From: Runella sp. MFBS21
GTDB taxonomy: Bacteria; Bacteroidota; Bacteroidia; Cytophagales; Spirosomataceae
Length of the DNA: 64,000 nucleotides
Assembly: GCF_029433105.1 (NCBI RefSeq)
Contig: NZ_JARNTW010000027.1
Location: 19,206-83,205, forward strand
Direction of reading: 5' to 3'
Of the stretch, positions 41,541 to 50,754 are shown piece by piece. The position numbers and the translations under genes were made by a program. Within the stretch, counting starts at the first letter, position 1, and every line of letters begins with the position of its first letter. The notes below the pieces were generated by a model. That model had not been told where the DNA came from, did not search any database, and saw only the letters and a program-made list of their open reading frames with translations.

Positions 41541-41568
41541 GATGTAAGTGGCAACTGCCACTTACATC
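41541..41568 (-). terminator. Intrinsic terminator after SusD
   Basis: Perfect 13-bp stem GATGTAAGTGGCA / TGCCACTTACATC with a 2-nt loop; on the minus strand it is followed by TTTTGTGGTTTTT. It separates susCD from the enzyme genes. Confidence 0.85.
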
Positions 41569-41607
41569 CCATTCATGCGATTTATCTTCTACTGACTCAC
41601 TTCCATT

Positions 41608-43419
41608 TTAATAACCAGGGTTTTGCGTAAAAGCAGGCCCCTCCACTGTACGATCTATTTGCGACTGAGGAATCGGTCTTAATATATGAAAATCTTTTAC
41701 ATAAGGTCCAGCCTCACTATTCCAGGCTTTTATGCGTCGTACCAAAGTTTTAGTACGTACCAAATCGTGGTATCTCATCCACTCACCAAAAAATTCACGA
41801 CTTCTTTCATCCAAGATAAAATCAACGGTTACTTCATCGGCAGTAATCGTCATGGCAGCGGCAGCGGCGGCATTTTGTGCTGCGGTGTTCGTCTTTCGAT
41901 AAGCAGCTCTTTGACGAACTACATTGAGCAATTCGGCAGCTTTTGCTTTGTTTCCTGATTGAAGATAGGCTTCTGCACCTACTAAGTAAACTTCCGAAAA
42001 ACGTGTAATCACTACCGGACGCGTGGAAGGGTCATTGAAATTACTGCCACGGCTTGGATCCATGTGCTTCTTGATAGCAGGGTATAAATTGGCATTCCAC
42101 ATGCTTGGAGTCGCGACGATCCCCTTAAAAGGTCTCGTGCCAACGAACTGAGGAGCACCTACCACTTCATAATCTGTGATCCATACGGCGGTATCAACAC
42201 CGACCTGCGTTGTATATCCAATACCTCGCTTGTTATTTGCCGCCGTTGGGGTATTCGTTACCGAAGTATTAGAGATATATACCGTATAAAATGTATTGTT
42301 AAATCTTGAATCTACATCCCTTTTTACAAACGCCTGATCCAGAAAGTAATTTTTGCCAGTAGCCTCTCCGGAAGTTTGTTTGACGCTGTTGGGGCGAATG
42401 CGGGCATACGGACGGCCATAGTATGAGTCACGAATCATCCCTGAAGTGCCAGAGTTTACCAATACACCTGATGCATTGACAAAGGAATTCATACCACTGT
42501 TGTTCGGGTAGTTCCAGTTGGTAAACCAGGGCGTCAGGTTTTGAGCGTCACCGCCACTGGATCCCCCTCCTACGGTATAATATCCAAACTTAGCATCATT
42601 TGAGTGATCACTAACAAACATAGTTTCTTTACCATAGTCATTGGCAGGCACAAAAGCGTCGCCAAAATCCTGCCACAACTCTAACCCATAGGTTCCTTTA
42701 TTAGCAATAATATCACTCGAAATTTTAGCAGCCTCCGCAAAATCTGCTTGTGAATTTGTCAGCCAACCACGGGTCAAATAGGCTTTTGCCAGAAAAAATA
42801 AAGCCACAGGTTTGGTCGCAGCCTTTCCTAAGAAGGGAGCGGTTGGTTTATCGGGCAAAGCAGCGGCGGCTTCGGTCAAGTCCTGAATAATCAACTTATA
42901 TACTTCTGTTGCGGGGTCTCTTTTGGCACTTTGTGAGGGAACCGTAATAAACTCAGTACTCAATGGAACATCTCCCCATGTTTGCACCAAATAAAAATAC
43001 CAGAAAGCTCTCAAAAACTTGGCCTGGGCTAAATATTGTTTTTTGGTTGCTTCAGGTAGGTCAATACTCTGACCATATTTCAACACACCGTTGATGGTAT
43101 TGATTGCCACAAAAGACGTTCCCCAAGCCGAGCCGAAATTGGAACTATTAAGACCATTAAATGTATGTACCGGGCCGCCGCCACTGCTGGCTCCCTGAAT
43201 GAATTCGTCGGTACCGGCCTGCATCTCTGTCGAAAACCCTTCGGTACCCCATTGGTTTCGGATTAGATTATATACGCCCGCAATCCCGCCTAATACCCCG
43301 GCAGAACTGTTAAAGTAAGAAGGTACAATCTGCGATTGGGGATGCTCTTCTAGTATTTTTCCGCAACTCAGGCAAAACAATAACGTGAAGACAAGAATGG
43401 AGCTATGTATTTTTTTCAT
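41608..43419 (-). CDS. SusD/RagB-family glycan-binding lipoprotein
   Basis: A 603-residue surface lipoprotein (signal MKKIHSSILVFTLLFCLSCG, lipobox Cys19) that caps its SusC partner and binds oligosaccharide. SusD features are KILEEHPQSQIVPSYFNSSA near the start, TPR-like helices with AKFLRAFWYFYLVQTWGDVP and LFFLAKAYLTRGW. The late region has PVVITRFSEVYLVGAEAYLQ and DFILDERSREFFGEWMRYHD, and the conserved end with ILRPIPQSQIDRT. It lies 6 nt after the SusC stop, the canonical susCD pair, and ends in a strong terminator. Ligand presumably xylan oligosaccharides. Confidence 0.96.
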   Translation of the reverse strand: MKKIHSSILVFTLLFCLSCGKILEEHPQSQIVPSYFNSSAGVLGGIAGVYNLIRNQWGTEGFSTEMQAGTDEFIQGASSGGGPVHTFNGLNSSNFGSAWGTSFVAINTINGVLKYGQSIDLPEATKKQYLAQAKFLRAFWYFYLVQTWGDVPLSTEFITVPSQSAKRDPATEVYKLIIQDLTEAAAALPDKPTAPFLGKAATKPVALFFLAKAYLTRGWLTNSQADFAEAAKISSDIIANKGTYGLELWQDFGDAFVPANDYGKETMFVSDHSNDAKFGYYTVGGGSSGGDAQNLTPWFTNWNYPNNSGMNSFVNASGVLVNSGTSGMIRDSYYGRPYARIRPNSVKQTSGEATGKNYFLDQAFVKRDVDSRFNNTFYTVYISNTSVTNTPTAANNKRGIGYTTQVGVDTAVWITDYEVVGAPQFVGTRPFKGIVATPSMWNANLYPAIKKHMDPSRGSNFNDPSTRPVVITRFSEVYLVGAEAYLQSGNKAKAAELLNVVRQRAAYRKTNTAAQNAAAAAAMTITADEVTVDFILDERSREFFGEWMRYHDLVRTKTLVRRIKAWNSEAGPYVKDFHILRPIPQSQIDRTVEGPAFTQNPGY

Positions 43420-43425
43420 CTTGAA

Positions 43426-46400
43426 TTAAAATTTAAGATTTAAACCTAAGGTATATTGACGCACTGGAGGGTTGTTGAGGTTGACCGTCACAAAACGGTT
43501 AAAATTACCCCCTTGAATGGTATTACCGTAGCCGTTTCCTTCAGGATCAACCGCAAGCTTCGCTTTTACCAGCGGTGAATAAATAATGAAAGGATTGGTC
43601 GCATTTAGGTAAATGCGGGCCGAAGAAATACCAAGTCTGTTAAGTGCTTTTGCATTGACCGTATAGCCTAAATTGATACTTCTCATTTTAATGAAAGAAC
43701 CATCCTGGTAAGAAGTAGTGGAAGTAAAGTTTCGCACGCCGCCGCCGGCGTCAGGTTTGGGGAACGCATTTGTGGGGTTTTCCGGTGTCCAATAATCCAT
43801 TACCAATTGGTTGGAACGTCCTTGGTTCAAGAAACCAAAACCCGAACCACCGCCTGAAGTACCCGACAAATACGGAACAACTACTTTCATTCCCATACGA
43901 GCGAATGTAACGATGGATAGGTCAAATCCTTTGTAGCTGATTCTGTTGGTTAAACCACCCTCCCACTTGGGTTGGAAGTTACCGATGATCTTGCGGTCAT
44001 TGGCATCAATAATACCGTTGTTATCTACGTCTTCCACTCTGATCTCACCCGGAACCTGTACCGGCGATGTTTGTTTTTTCAGCGTGCCGTTATCCAAATC
44101 CGATTGTTGCCAGATACCGATTTTGTTGTAGTCATAAATAACCGTCAACGGCTGACCCACAAACCAGAAGTTTCCTTTGTTATCTAACTCGGTCGGTGTA
44201 GTAAGCTGCGTGATTTTTTCACGGTTAAAGAAATAGGTCACATCGGCGCTCCAATTAAAACCACCCTTATTTCTGAAAATATCAAACGTTAACGAAGATT
44301 CAAACCCTTTTCCTTCGGTTCTTCCTAAGTTTTTCAGGGTAGAGTTGGCACCGTTACTTTCCGGAAGGTTGACCGAAAGCAAAATGTCTTTCGTTTTTTG
44401 GAAATACACATCAAAGGTACCCATGATACGGTTGTTGAACAAACCGATCTCTAAACCGATATCGGTCTGAGCCGTTGACTGCCAACCCAGATTGGCCGCC
44501 GGAAGACTGGTAACGGTGTAGGCAAGTACCTGACCCGCAGCCGTTGTTCCAAAGTTGTAATAACCCGTTGAAAGCGCGCCTAAGGTGGCATACGCTCCTA
44601 CGTTACGGTTACCTGAAATCCCCCAACCGCCTCTCAATTTTAAATTAGAGAAAACAGGTAACTCTTTCATAAATGACTCATCAATAATATTCCAACTCAA
44701 ACCAATGGCCGGATAGTTAAAGTATTGATTAGCGGGGGATAAGGTAGACGAACCATCTCTGCGGAACGTTGCTGTCAAGATATATTTATCATTGAACGTA
44801 TAGTTCAATCGAGCCATGTAAGAAAGCAGACCAGTTTCTGAAAAGGAGTTACCAAAGTCTGTAGGGGCAACCGGTGCGCCGGAAGCCAGCGCAAAATTGG
44901 CTGTTTTAATGTAATCAGCTGGAACTCCCCTTACCGTGAATCGGCTGCCTAGCGAGTGATTTTTTGTATATTCATAGAGCCCGGTTAAGCCTATTCTATG
45001 TTTTCCAAAGGTTTTGTCATAATACAGCAAGTGCTGCATGTTTACGTCCCAATATTCAGTATTTCTGATTTCAGCACTGGATACACTTTGGTCAACTCCT
45101 GTATTGACAAATGTATTTGGCGGACCGTAGCCATTAAAACCAGTCTGACTATAGTTCAATCCGACGTTGAACCGATACCGAAGGCCATCCAAAATACTGA
45201 CTTCTGCATACAAACTATTGAAAGTTCTGATGGCACGCTCCCGCGATAGAATATCGTTGCCGCGAGAAATAAGGGTAAGTGGGCTTACTGCCTGCGCTTC
45301 AATGGTTCCTCGTTTAGGATTTAGAAGTACCGTGCCGTCATCATTGTAGGGTTTGATAAGTGGTGACAGACGAACCAACTCCGTCGGCACCCCTCCTCCC
45401 GCAGGATCATTTCTGTATGTAAGGGTATTGAGGGTATTTAAACCTATTTTAACTCGCTTGCCGATTTTTTGATCTATGGTACCACGGATATTCATACGCT
45501 GAAAGTTTTGATTCGGCATAATCCCCGTTTCATTAAAGTACCCAAGGCCCAAACCGTATTGGGTATTTTCTACACCACCCTGCAAGCCAAGCTGATGACT
45601 TGTGTTAAAGCCCTGTTTATACAATAAGTCTTGCCAATCGGTAGAAACTCCTGCGGCCAGGTTTGCCTTTTCCTCTTCGGTCAACGGATACGCCGTCGTA
45701 CCAGCCCCCTGCGTGTTCATTGCAGCCGATTGCTCTTTGAACTTTGCGTACTGCTCTCCGTTCATGACATTGTATTTACCCATAATATTTGTAACACCAT
45801 GGTACCCGTCATATGTCAACACTGGCTTACCGACTTTACCTCTTTTTGTAGTAATCAAAATCACACCCCCGGCCCCTCTTGAACCATAAATAGCCGTTGC
45901 CGATGCGTCTTTTAAGATTTCAAGGCTAGCAATATCGTCTGGGTTAATATCATTCAATCCTCCAAACGGAATCCCGTCTACCACCACCAGTGGGCCGTCA
46001 AGCCCATCACCATTACCCGTCGTAAGAGATCGGTTGCCACGGATACGAATAGTGGCCTGACTACCGGGAGTAGAGCCGTTACTTACGATAGATACCCCTG
46101 CGGCTCGTCCTTTGAGTTGGTTAAGAAGGTTGGGCGCCGGCACTTCTTTCAATGTTGCTTCATTGACCGATACTACGGCACCAGTCACATCGCGTTTACG
46201 TTGTGTACCATAACCTACTACTACTACTTCGTTAAGGGTCTTGTTATCTGCTTCCAAACGCACATTGACGATTTTTTGAGTGCCTACTGCTACTTCTTTG
46301 GTGACATATCCTACGTACGAAAAAACAAGAACAACTCCATTGGCATCAGGAAGAGTAAGTTTATAATCACCGTTGGCATCCGTACTTGTACCTTTTATAG

Positions 46401-46899
46401 TACCTTTTACTTGAATATTCACTCCTGGAAGCCCCTGACCATCATCACTCGTTACACGTCCAACAATGTCTATCTGCTTTATATCAGAAAGACTTGCTTC
46501 TTGAGGTGAGTTTTGGGGAAGAAAGGGTGTAGGGGCGGGTTGTCGTTTGATTAAAATTTGTTGTCCTACTACTTCGTAGGTTAAATTGAGCGGGGTTAAA
46601 ATGTGCTCCAACACGCCAAAAAGTTCTTCATTATTGGCTTGATAGGTGACTTTGCGTTTCGATTGCACAATTTCTCTACTGAATAAAAATTGTACATTAG
46701 CTAATTTTTCAATTCTCTTAATAACCACTTCTGCATCTTGGTTCTGAGCCGAAAAACTAATTCGACGCTTCAAAATCTCCTGCGCTTTGCTATCATGGGC
46801 AAAGCTTATCTTGAAAAATAGGAGCACAAGTAAGAATTGCAGGCTTGATATTTTCATAATCCTGATCCAAACATTGTGATTAAATAAATCGTAATACAT
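43426..46899 (-). CDS. SusC/RagA-family TonB-dependent transporter with STN domain
   Basis: An approximately 1157-residue outer-membrane importer. I take the start MYYDLFNHNVWIRIMKISSL; MKISSL at 46857 is the alternative, and the longest frame begins at 46938. After the signal peptide (…FAHDSKAQ) an STN domain (about 45-117) contacts an anti-sigma factor in FecA-type signalling. A carboxypeptidase-like domain (about 142-225, GQGLPGVNIQVKGTIKGTST), the SusC box EVVVVGYGTQRKRDVTGAV and plug (YGSRGAGGVILITTKRGK) follow, then the barrel ending in Phe. Genes for a matching FecR and ECF sigma lie immediately upstream, so ligand-triggered trans-envelope induction is expected. Confidence 0.96.
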   Translation of the reverse strand: MYYDLFNHNVWIRIMKISSLQFLLVLLFFKISFAHDSKAQEILKRRISFSAQNQDAEVVIKRIEKLANVQFLFSREIVQSKRKVTYQANNEELFGVLEHILTPLNLTYEVVGQQILIKRQPAPTPFLPQNSPQEASLSDIKQIDIVGRVTSDDGQGLPGVNIQVKGTIKGTSTDANGDYKLTLPDANGVVLVFSYVGYVTKEVAVGTQKIVNVRLEADNKTLNEVVVVGYGTQRKRDVTGAVVSVNEATLKEVPAPNLLNQLKGRAAGVSIVSNGSTPGSQATIRIRGNRSLTTGNGDGLDGPLVVVDGIPFGGLNDINPDDIASLEILKDASATAIYGSRGAGGVILITTKRGKVGKPVLTYDGYHGVTNIMGKYNVMNGEQYAKFKEQSAAMNTQGAGTTAYPLTEEEKANLAAGVSTDWQDLLYKQGFNTSHQLGLQGGVENTQYGLGLGYFNETGIMPNQNFQRMNIRGTIDQKIGKRVKIGLNTLNTLTYRNDPAGGGVPTELVRLSPLIKPYNDDGTVLLNPKRGTIEAQAVSPLTLISRGNDILSRERAIRTFNSLYAEVSILDGLRYRFNVGLNYSQTGFNGYGPPNTFVNTGVDQSVSSAEIRNTEYWDVNMQHLLYYDKTFGKHRIGLTGLYEYTKNHSLGSRFTVRGVPADYIKTANFALASGAPVAPTDFGNSFSETGLLSYMARLNYTFNDKYILTATFRRDGSSTLSPANQYFNYPAIGLSWNIIDESFMKELPVFSNLKLRGGWGISGNRNVGAYATLGALSTGYYNFGTTAAGQVLAYTVTSLPAANLGWQSTAQTDIGLEIGLFNNRIMGTFDVYFQKTKDILLSVNLPESNGANSTLKNLGRTEGKGFESSLTFDIFRNKGGFNWSADVTYFFNREKITQLTTPTELDNKGNFWFVGQPLTVIYDYNKIGIWQQSDLDNGTLKKQTSPVQVPGEIRVEDVDNNGIIDANDRKIIGNFQPKWEGGLTNRISYKGFDLSIVTFARMGMKVVVPYLSGTSGGGSGFGFLNQGRSNQLVMDYWTPENPTNAFPKPDAGGGVRNFTSTTSYQDGSFIKMRSINLGYTVNAKALNRLGISSARIYLNATNPFIIYSPLVKAKLAVDPEGNGYGNTIQGGNFNRFVTVNLNNPPVRQYTLGLNLKF

Positions 46900-46962
46900 A
46901 CATTTGTTTGTTTTGTTGTTTTTTGGAAGAAATGACAAAAACAGTTTACTGCCCTAAAGGCA

Positions 46963-46985
46963 AAATGTGTCATACTTACACATTT
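46963..46985. promoter_or_regulatory. Candidate PUL operator upstream of susC
   Basis: Perfect 8-nt inverted half-sites AAATGTGT and ACACATTT with the 7-nt spacer CATACTT, 64 nt upstream of the preferred susC start. The same layout occurs before GH95 and, weaker, before the short GH51. The binding protein is unknown; the NrtR-like regulator at 51987 is a candidate. Confidence 0.6.
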
Positions 46986-46996
46986 CAGAGTAGTAC

Positions 46997-47025
46997 AAGC
47001 GATAGTGTTGGGAGCACTATCGCTT
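46997..47025. terminator. Hairpin between fecR and susC
   Basis: Perfect 11-bp stem AAGCGATAGTG / CACTATCGCTT with a 7-nt loop, 78 nt past the FecR stop. A T-rich tail is present on the plus-strand side only, so on the minus strand it may act as a weak terminator or as an attenuator between the regulatory genes and susC. Confidence 0.55.
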
Positions 47026-47102
47026 TTCTTTTAAAAAAAGGAAAGAGATAGATTTCAAGACATCATTATTATTAGCTTGGTTAAGGTTTGAACAAAAAAT
47101 GG

Positions 47103-48179
47103 TTAATTACATCCTTTACTTTGGATGACAACTTTGTTATCGATTATTTGGTAAGTAGATTCAATGGTAAGACAGATTAATCGAATTTTTTCAAGAAATG
47201 GTAAGTCGTTTAATTGTCCTGTAAACGTGCAAGTAGAGAGTTTTTCTCGCTCATATTGAATAGGCATATTATAAGATTCTTGCAGCTGCTCTAAAATGTC
47301 AGATACATGGGCATATTCATACGTAAACTCTTGGTTGACAATGTCGGAAGGATTCTTGGGCGCTGCTCGTGATTCTTCTTGGATTATTTTGTTCGTTTTA
47401 ATTTCAATACTTAATTGCTGATGTGGAGTAAGTAAAGTTGACTTATTGGGCGAAGCTACGGGCATCACTGCCACTCTCCCCGACTTTACTTTTACTAAAG
47501 CCACGGTCTCTCCTTCAAACGAACGAACTTGAAAACTTGTACCTAATACTTTGGTAGTGAGAGAATTGGTGTAAACAAAAAAAGGTTTTGTGGGATCTTT
47601 ACTTACTTCAAAAAAGCCTTCTCCTTTCAAAAACACTTCCCGTTTAGCGGTATTTACAGCTGCCTGAAAACGTAAACTGCTTCCTTCTGACAATACCACC
47701 GAGGAATTGTCAGGAAGTAGAACTACCATAGGCTGTTGGGATGTATTACTTACCTGCCTCCACTGCTCTCTCTCCAGTCCTTTTTCTTCGCTACGAGTCG
47801 TCAAAGGGGCTGTTTGTGGAGTATCTAAGCCCCGAAAATAATACCAAGTGACTACACCCATGATGATAACAGCCGCCACTCCTCGCAACCAAGTCCAACT
47901 CAGAAGCGATTTTATGGAGGATGAAGATTCCTCAGAAATCAGTTCTAGTATTTGTTCTTTTTTTAGAGAAATATCTTGGTCAGAGAGAGTATCTTTTTTT
48001 CCTTCAATCACCAAAAACATGGCAACGGCTTGTTCGTATATTTCTCTTTTTTCGGGATAAACGTAGAGCCATTCCTCCCAAAATAGACGATCTTCTTGAC
48101 TTCTTTCCTTCATCCATCGCTGGAAAGTTTCATCTTCAAGAAGTTCGGCAACAGAAAAAGGGTTGGGTGAAAGGCTCAT
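47103..48179 (-). CDS. FecR-type anti-sigma factor
   Basis: A 358-residue inner-membrane regulator. The cytoplasmic N-terminus (about 1-90, LEDETFQRWMKERSQEDRLFWEEW) binds sigma; one transmembrane helix (about 97-113, WLRGVAAVIIMGVVTWYYF) follows. The periplasmic FecR domain (about 150-245) has VLLPDNSSVVLSEGSSLRF, KREVFLKGEGFFEVSKDPTKPF and TKVLGTSFQVRSFEGE. The C-terminal DUF4974-like region (about 285-355, YAHVSDILEQLQESYNMPI) resembles the STN fold and docks on the receptor. It lies between the ECF sigma gene and the STN-containing SusC, forming the standard three-part signalling set. Confidence 0.93.
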   Translation of the reverse strand: MSLSPNPFSVAELLEDETFQRWMKERSQEDRLFWEEWLYVYPEKREIYEQAVAMFLVIEGKKDTLSDQDISLKKEQILELISEESSSSIKSLLSWTWLRGVAAVIIMGVVTWYYFRGLDTPQTAPLTTRSEEKGLEREQWRQVSNTSQQPMVVLLPDNSSVVLSEGSSLRFQAAVNTAKREVFLKGEGFFEVSKDPTKPFFVYTNSLTTKVLGTSFQVRSFEGETVALVKVKSGRVAVMPVASPNKSTLLTPHQQLSIEIKTNKIIQEESRAAPKNPSDIVNQEFTYEYAHVSDILEQLQESYNMPIQYEREKLSTCTFTGQLNDLPFLEKIRLICLTIESTYQIIDNKVVIQSKGCN

Positions 48180-48252
48180 TGGTACTTTTCTACTATTTTT
48201 ATTGATAGTATGAAGATACGTAACCTAGATACCCTTGTGAAAGCTAATTTTT

Positions 48253-48837
48253 TTAAAAAAAAGTGCAAATTATCCAAAAAAGAGGTGCTACTAGCCAACG
48301 ATCGCGCAACTTGCTAAGGGCTTTTTGTAAAAAATTAGAGACCGATTGGCGATTTACATTCATCATTTCGGCAATTTCACAAACTGATAGGTTTTCATAA
48401 TACTTTAAATATAATGCTTCACGCTCACGTGTAGGAAGAGTATCAAGTTGTCTTTTTAGCTCATTTACTTGAAACAATGCCACTTCTTCCTGAATCAGTA
48501 GCGTTTCAGCATCTACTTCTTCGGGCAAGGCAGTGTCCCAATCCGTCTCTTGATGACTAAAGTGTTTTTCGGCGCGTAGATATTGAATGACATGGCTTCT
48601 CAAAGATTTTAATAAATAATGCTTTACAGAAAAAGTATCGTTGATTTGAAGACGATTTTGCCAAAGCTGCAAAAATAAATCTTGGATACAATCCTCCACC
48701 GTCGCTTCGTCAATCATAAATTTTAAACCATAGCGGCGTAGTGTACGATAATGCCGCTCAACAATCGTCCCAAGCGCTTGCTTATCGCCCTCTCGATATG
48801 ATTTCCATAATACATGGTCTTGAACTGGAAAAGCCAT
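48253..48837 (-). CDS. ECF RNA polymerase sigma factor (FecI-like)
   Basis: A 194-residue sigma-70 family protein; start chosen at MAFPVQDHVLWKSYREGDKQ, with an 8-codon longer alternative to 48861. Region 2 (about 15-85) includes LGTIVERHYRTLRRYG and EDCIQDLFLQLWQNR; region 4 (about 125-180) has LPTREREALYLKYYENLSVCEIA and NVNRQSVSNFLQKALSKLR, the DNA-binding helix-turn-helix. There is no region 3, as in ECF factors. It heads the minus-strand regulatory set sigma-FecR-SusC (73 nt before FecR). It is expected to be released when the STN-SusC receptor senses polysaccharide. The short hydrophobic C-terminus (APLFWIICTFF) is unusual. Confidence 0.93.
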   Translation of the reverse strand: MAFPVQDHVLWKSYREGDKQALGTIVERHYRTLRRYGLKFMIDEATVEDCIQDLFLQLWQNRLQINDTFSVKHYLLKSLRSHVIQYLRAEKHFSHQETDWDTALPEEVDAETLLIQEEVALFQVNELKRQLDTLPTREREALYLKYYENLSVCEIAEMMNVNRQSVSNFLQKALSKLRDRWLVAPLFWIICTFF

Positions 48838-49270
48838 AGTAAAACCGAGTAATATAATCAAACAAAGATTTTTTGTAAATAGTCTAACAAAAGTAATAAA
48901 GTTTCAATATCTTATGGTAATTTTTACAATAAGTTGAAATTTATTTTTTTATAATGACTCATTTTGAAAATAGATAGGAAATATCACTAGGAATTTCTAA
49001 AGCCCAACAGAATTTAACACCCTGAAAAACAAACACTTGACTCCTACAACAAAAAACATTCACAGATATTGTAAAAAATACCATTAGCATTATAGTAAAC
49101 ATTACCATAAGTTTGCTTTCCTATTCAAATCTACCTAATTGGGTGTACTTCGGGGTTAAAGGGGTTTAACCAGCGTTCAATTAGATAAAATTTGAAATTA
49201 ACCTATGATAATTTTGTAGGGCTTCATAATGAAGCCCTACTATTTAATCCATATTAAATCAACAACTCCC
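48838..49270. promoter_or_regulatory. Divergent control region between sigma factor and symporter genes
   Basis: A 433-nt AT-rich gap with several symmetric elements. CTTATGGTAAT (48911-48921) recurs inverted as ATTACCATAAG at 49101-49111. GGTAATTTTTACAAT (48916-48930) recurs inverted with one mismatch at 49068-49082. A perfect 25-nt palindrome (arms GTAGGGCTTCAT and ATGAAGCCCTAC, one central base) occupies 49216-49240, directly before the symporter start. The palindrome also covers the alternative upstream ATG at 49229, which favours the start at 49271. It could be an operator or a leader hairpin. Confidence 0.5.
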
Positions 49271-50737
49271 ATGAATTCCAGCAATCAGAAGCTTTCGGTC
49301 CTCGAAAAAATTGGGTATAGCTTAGGCGATTTGGCTGCCAACTTGATTTTTCAGACATTAATGACCTTTTTGGCGTATTTCTACACCGACGTTTACAAAA
49401 TCCCTGCTGGTACGGCAAGTGTTATCATTTTTGTGGGAGGTTTGTTAGGCGCATTTTTCAATGTTTTGATGGGGCTCATCGCCGACCGAACCAATACACG
49501 CTGGGGAAAATTCCGTCCGTGGATTATCTGGACATCTGTCCCTTTTGGAGTGATTTCACTGTTGGCCTTTTCTACTCCAGATTTTGGTGAAACAGGCAAA
49601 GTTATCTATGCTCTCACGACCTATCTACTGCTCGTCATTGTGTATTCGGCCAACAACTTGCCCTATTCGGCATTGAGTGGGGTTATTACGGGCGATATGA
49701 AAGAACGAAATAGCCTTTCATCGTATCGTTTTGTGGCCGTAATGGTCGCCCAATTCATCATTCAATCATTGCTGTTGCCTCTAGCATTGTCGCTTGGTCA
49801 TGGCAATAAGGCAGTTGGGTTTGAAAAAGTAATGCTCTTTTTTGCCATAGTAGGCGTGATTTGTTTTTGGATTACTTTTTTCACCACCAAAGAGCGTATA
49901 GTGCCACCCGTTGAAGAAAAAAACTCCATCAAACAAGATTTAACTGACCTTGCTAAAAACAAACCTTGGGTCATTATGTTGGTAGTAACTATCTTGGTGT
50001 TTGTTACCTTAGCACTCAAGGGAGGTATGTACATCTATTATTTCAAATACTACCTCGACCCTACAGCCCAAGCCGCTTATCTAGAATCTATTGGTTTCAA
50101 TGATTTTATTGAGGGCTTAAACGCTACTATTACAGGCTTAGGATTAGGGAAATTTGAATGGCCAGAAGATGCACCTACCTCTGCCAACAGCGTTTTTAAT
50201 GCGGGTGGGATTATCTTTATGATTGTGGGGATTATGTTTTCAAAACCCCTAGCCGACCGTTTTGGGAAGCGTAACATTTTCGGTATTTTCCTTGCTTTAT
50301 CGGCGCTGTGCTTGTTGATGTTTAATTTTTATGCCAATACCAGCATTGGTCTGGTATTTTTTACCCAAATTCTCCACGGCTTTACTTATGGTGTAACGAT
50401 TCCGTTGCTTTGGGCCATGATAGCCGACGTGGCCGATTATTCAGAATGGAAAAACAACCGTCGCGCTACGGCTATTATATTTTCAGCCATGATTTTTGGG
50501 TTAAAAGCAGGTCTAAGTATCGGCGGTGCTTTAGGTGCAGGTATATTGTCTAAATATGGGTATGTAGCTGAGCAAGCCCAACAAACCTTAGAGGCCGTCA
50601 ATGGTATTAAAATGGCCGTGAGTATTTATCCGGGATTGATTTTCTTGGTCGGTACCGCTTTGTTGTTTTGGTATAAAATAAACAAAACAATGGAAGTACG
50701 TATTGAGGCCGATTTGAAAGAAAAACGTCAGCGGTAG
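49271..50737 (+). CDS. GPH-family (MelB/XynP-like) sugar:cation symporter
   Basis: A 488-residue inner-membrane transporter with 12 predicted helices. The start MNSSNQKLSVLEKIGYSLGD is preferred over 49229. Family marks: KIGYSLGDLAANLIFQTLMTFLA (helix 1 with the Asp that binds cation), the loop MGLIADRTNTRWGKFRPWI, NLPYSALSGVITGDMKERNSLSSYR and MIADVADYSEWKNNRRATAI. GPH symporters import glycosides, pentosides and hexuronides. The neighbour at 50945 encodes a cytoplasmic GH43, so import of xylo- or arabino-oligosaccharides released by the adjacent PUL is the likely role. It is transcribed away from the sigma gene and the rest of the PUL. Confidence 0.92.
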   Translation: MNSSNQKLSVLEKIGYSLGDLAANLIFQTLMTFLAYFYTDVYKIPAGTASVIIFVGGLLGAFFNVLMGLIADRTNTRWGKFRPWIIWTSVPFGVISLLAFSTPDFGETGKVIYALTTYLLLVIVYSANNLPYSALSGVITGDMKERNSLSSYRFVAVMVAQFIIQSLLLPLALSLGHGNKAVGFEKVMLFFAIVGVICFWITFFTTKERIVPPVEEKNSIKQDLTDLAKNKPWVIMLVVTILVFVTLALKGGMYIYYFKYYLDPTAQAAYLESIGFNDFIEGLNATITGLGLGKFEWPEDAPTSANSVFNAGGIIFMIVGIMFSKPLADRFGKRNIFGIFLALSALCLLMFNFYANTSIGLVFFTQILHGFTYGVTIPLLWAMIADVADYSEWKNNRRATAIIFSAMIFGLKAGLSIGGALGAGILSKYGYVAEQAQQTLEAVNGIKMAVSIYPGLIFLVGTALLFWYKINKTMEVRIEADLKEKRQR

Positions 50738-50754
50738 GTGTAGGCTTCTCCTTC

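Noticed and set aside
49229..49270. Upstream ATG of the symporter as the true start
   Set aside because: The ATG sits in the loop-side arm of a perfect 25-nt palindrome, and the extra 14 residues do not match the family N-terminus, which begins shortly before KIGYSLGD.
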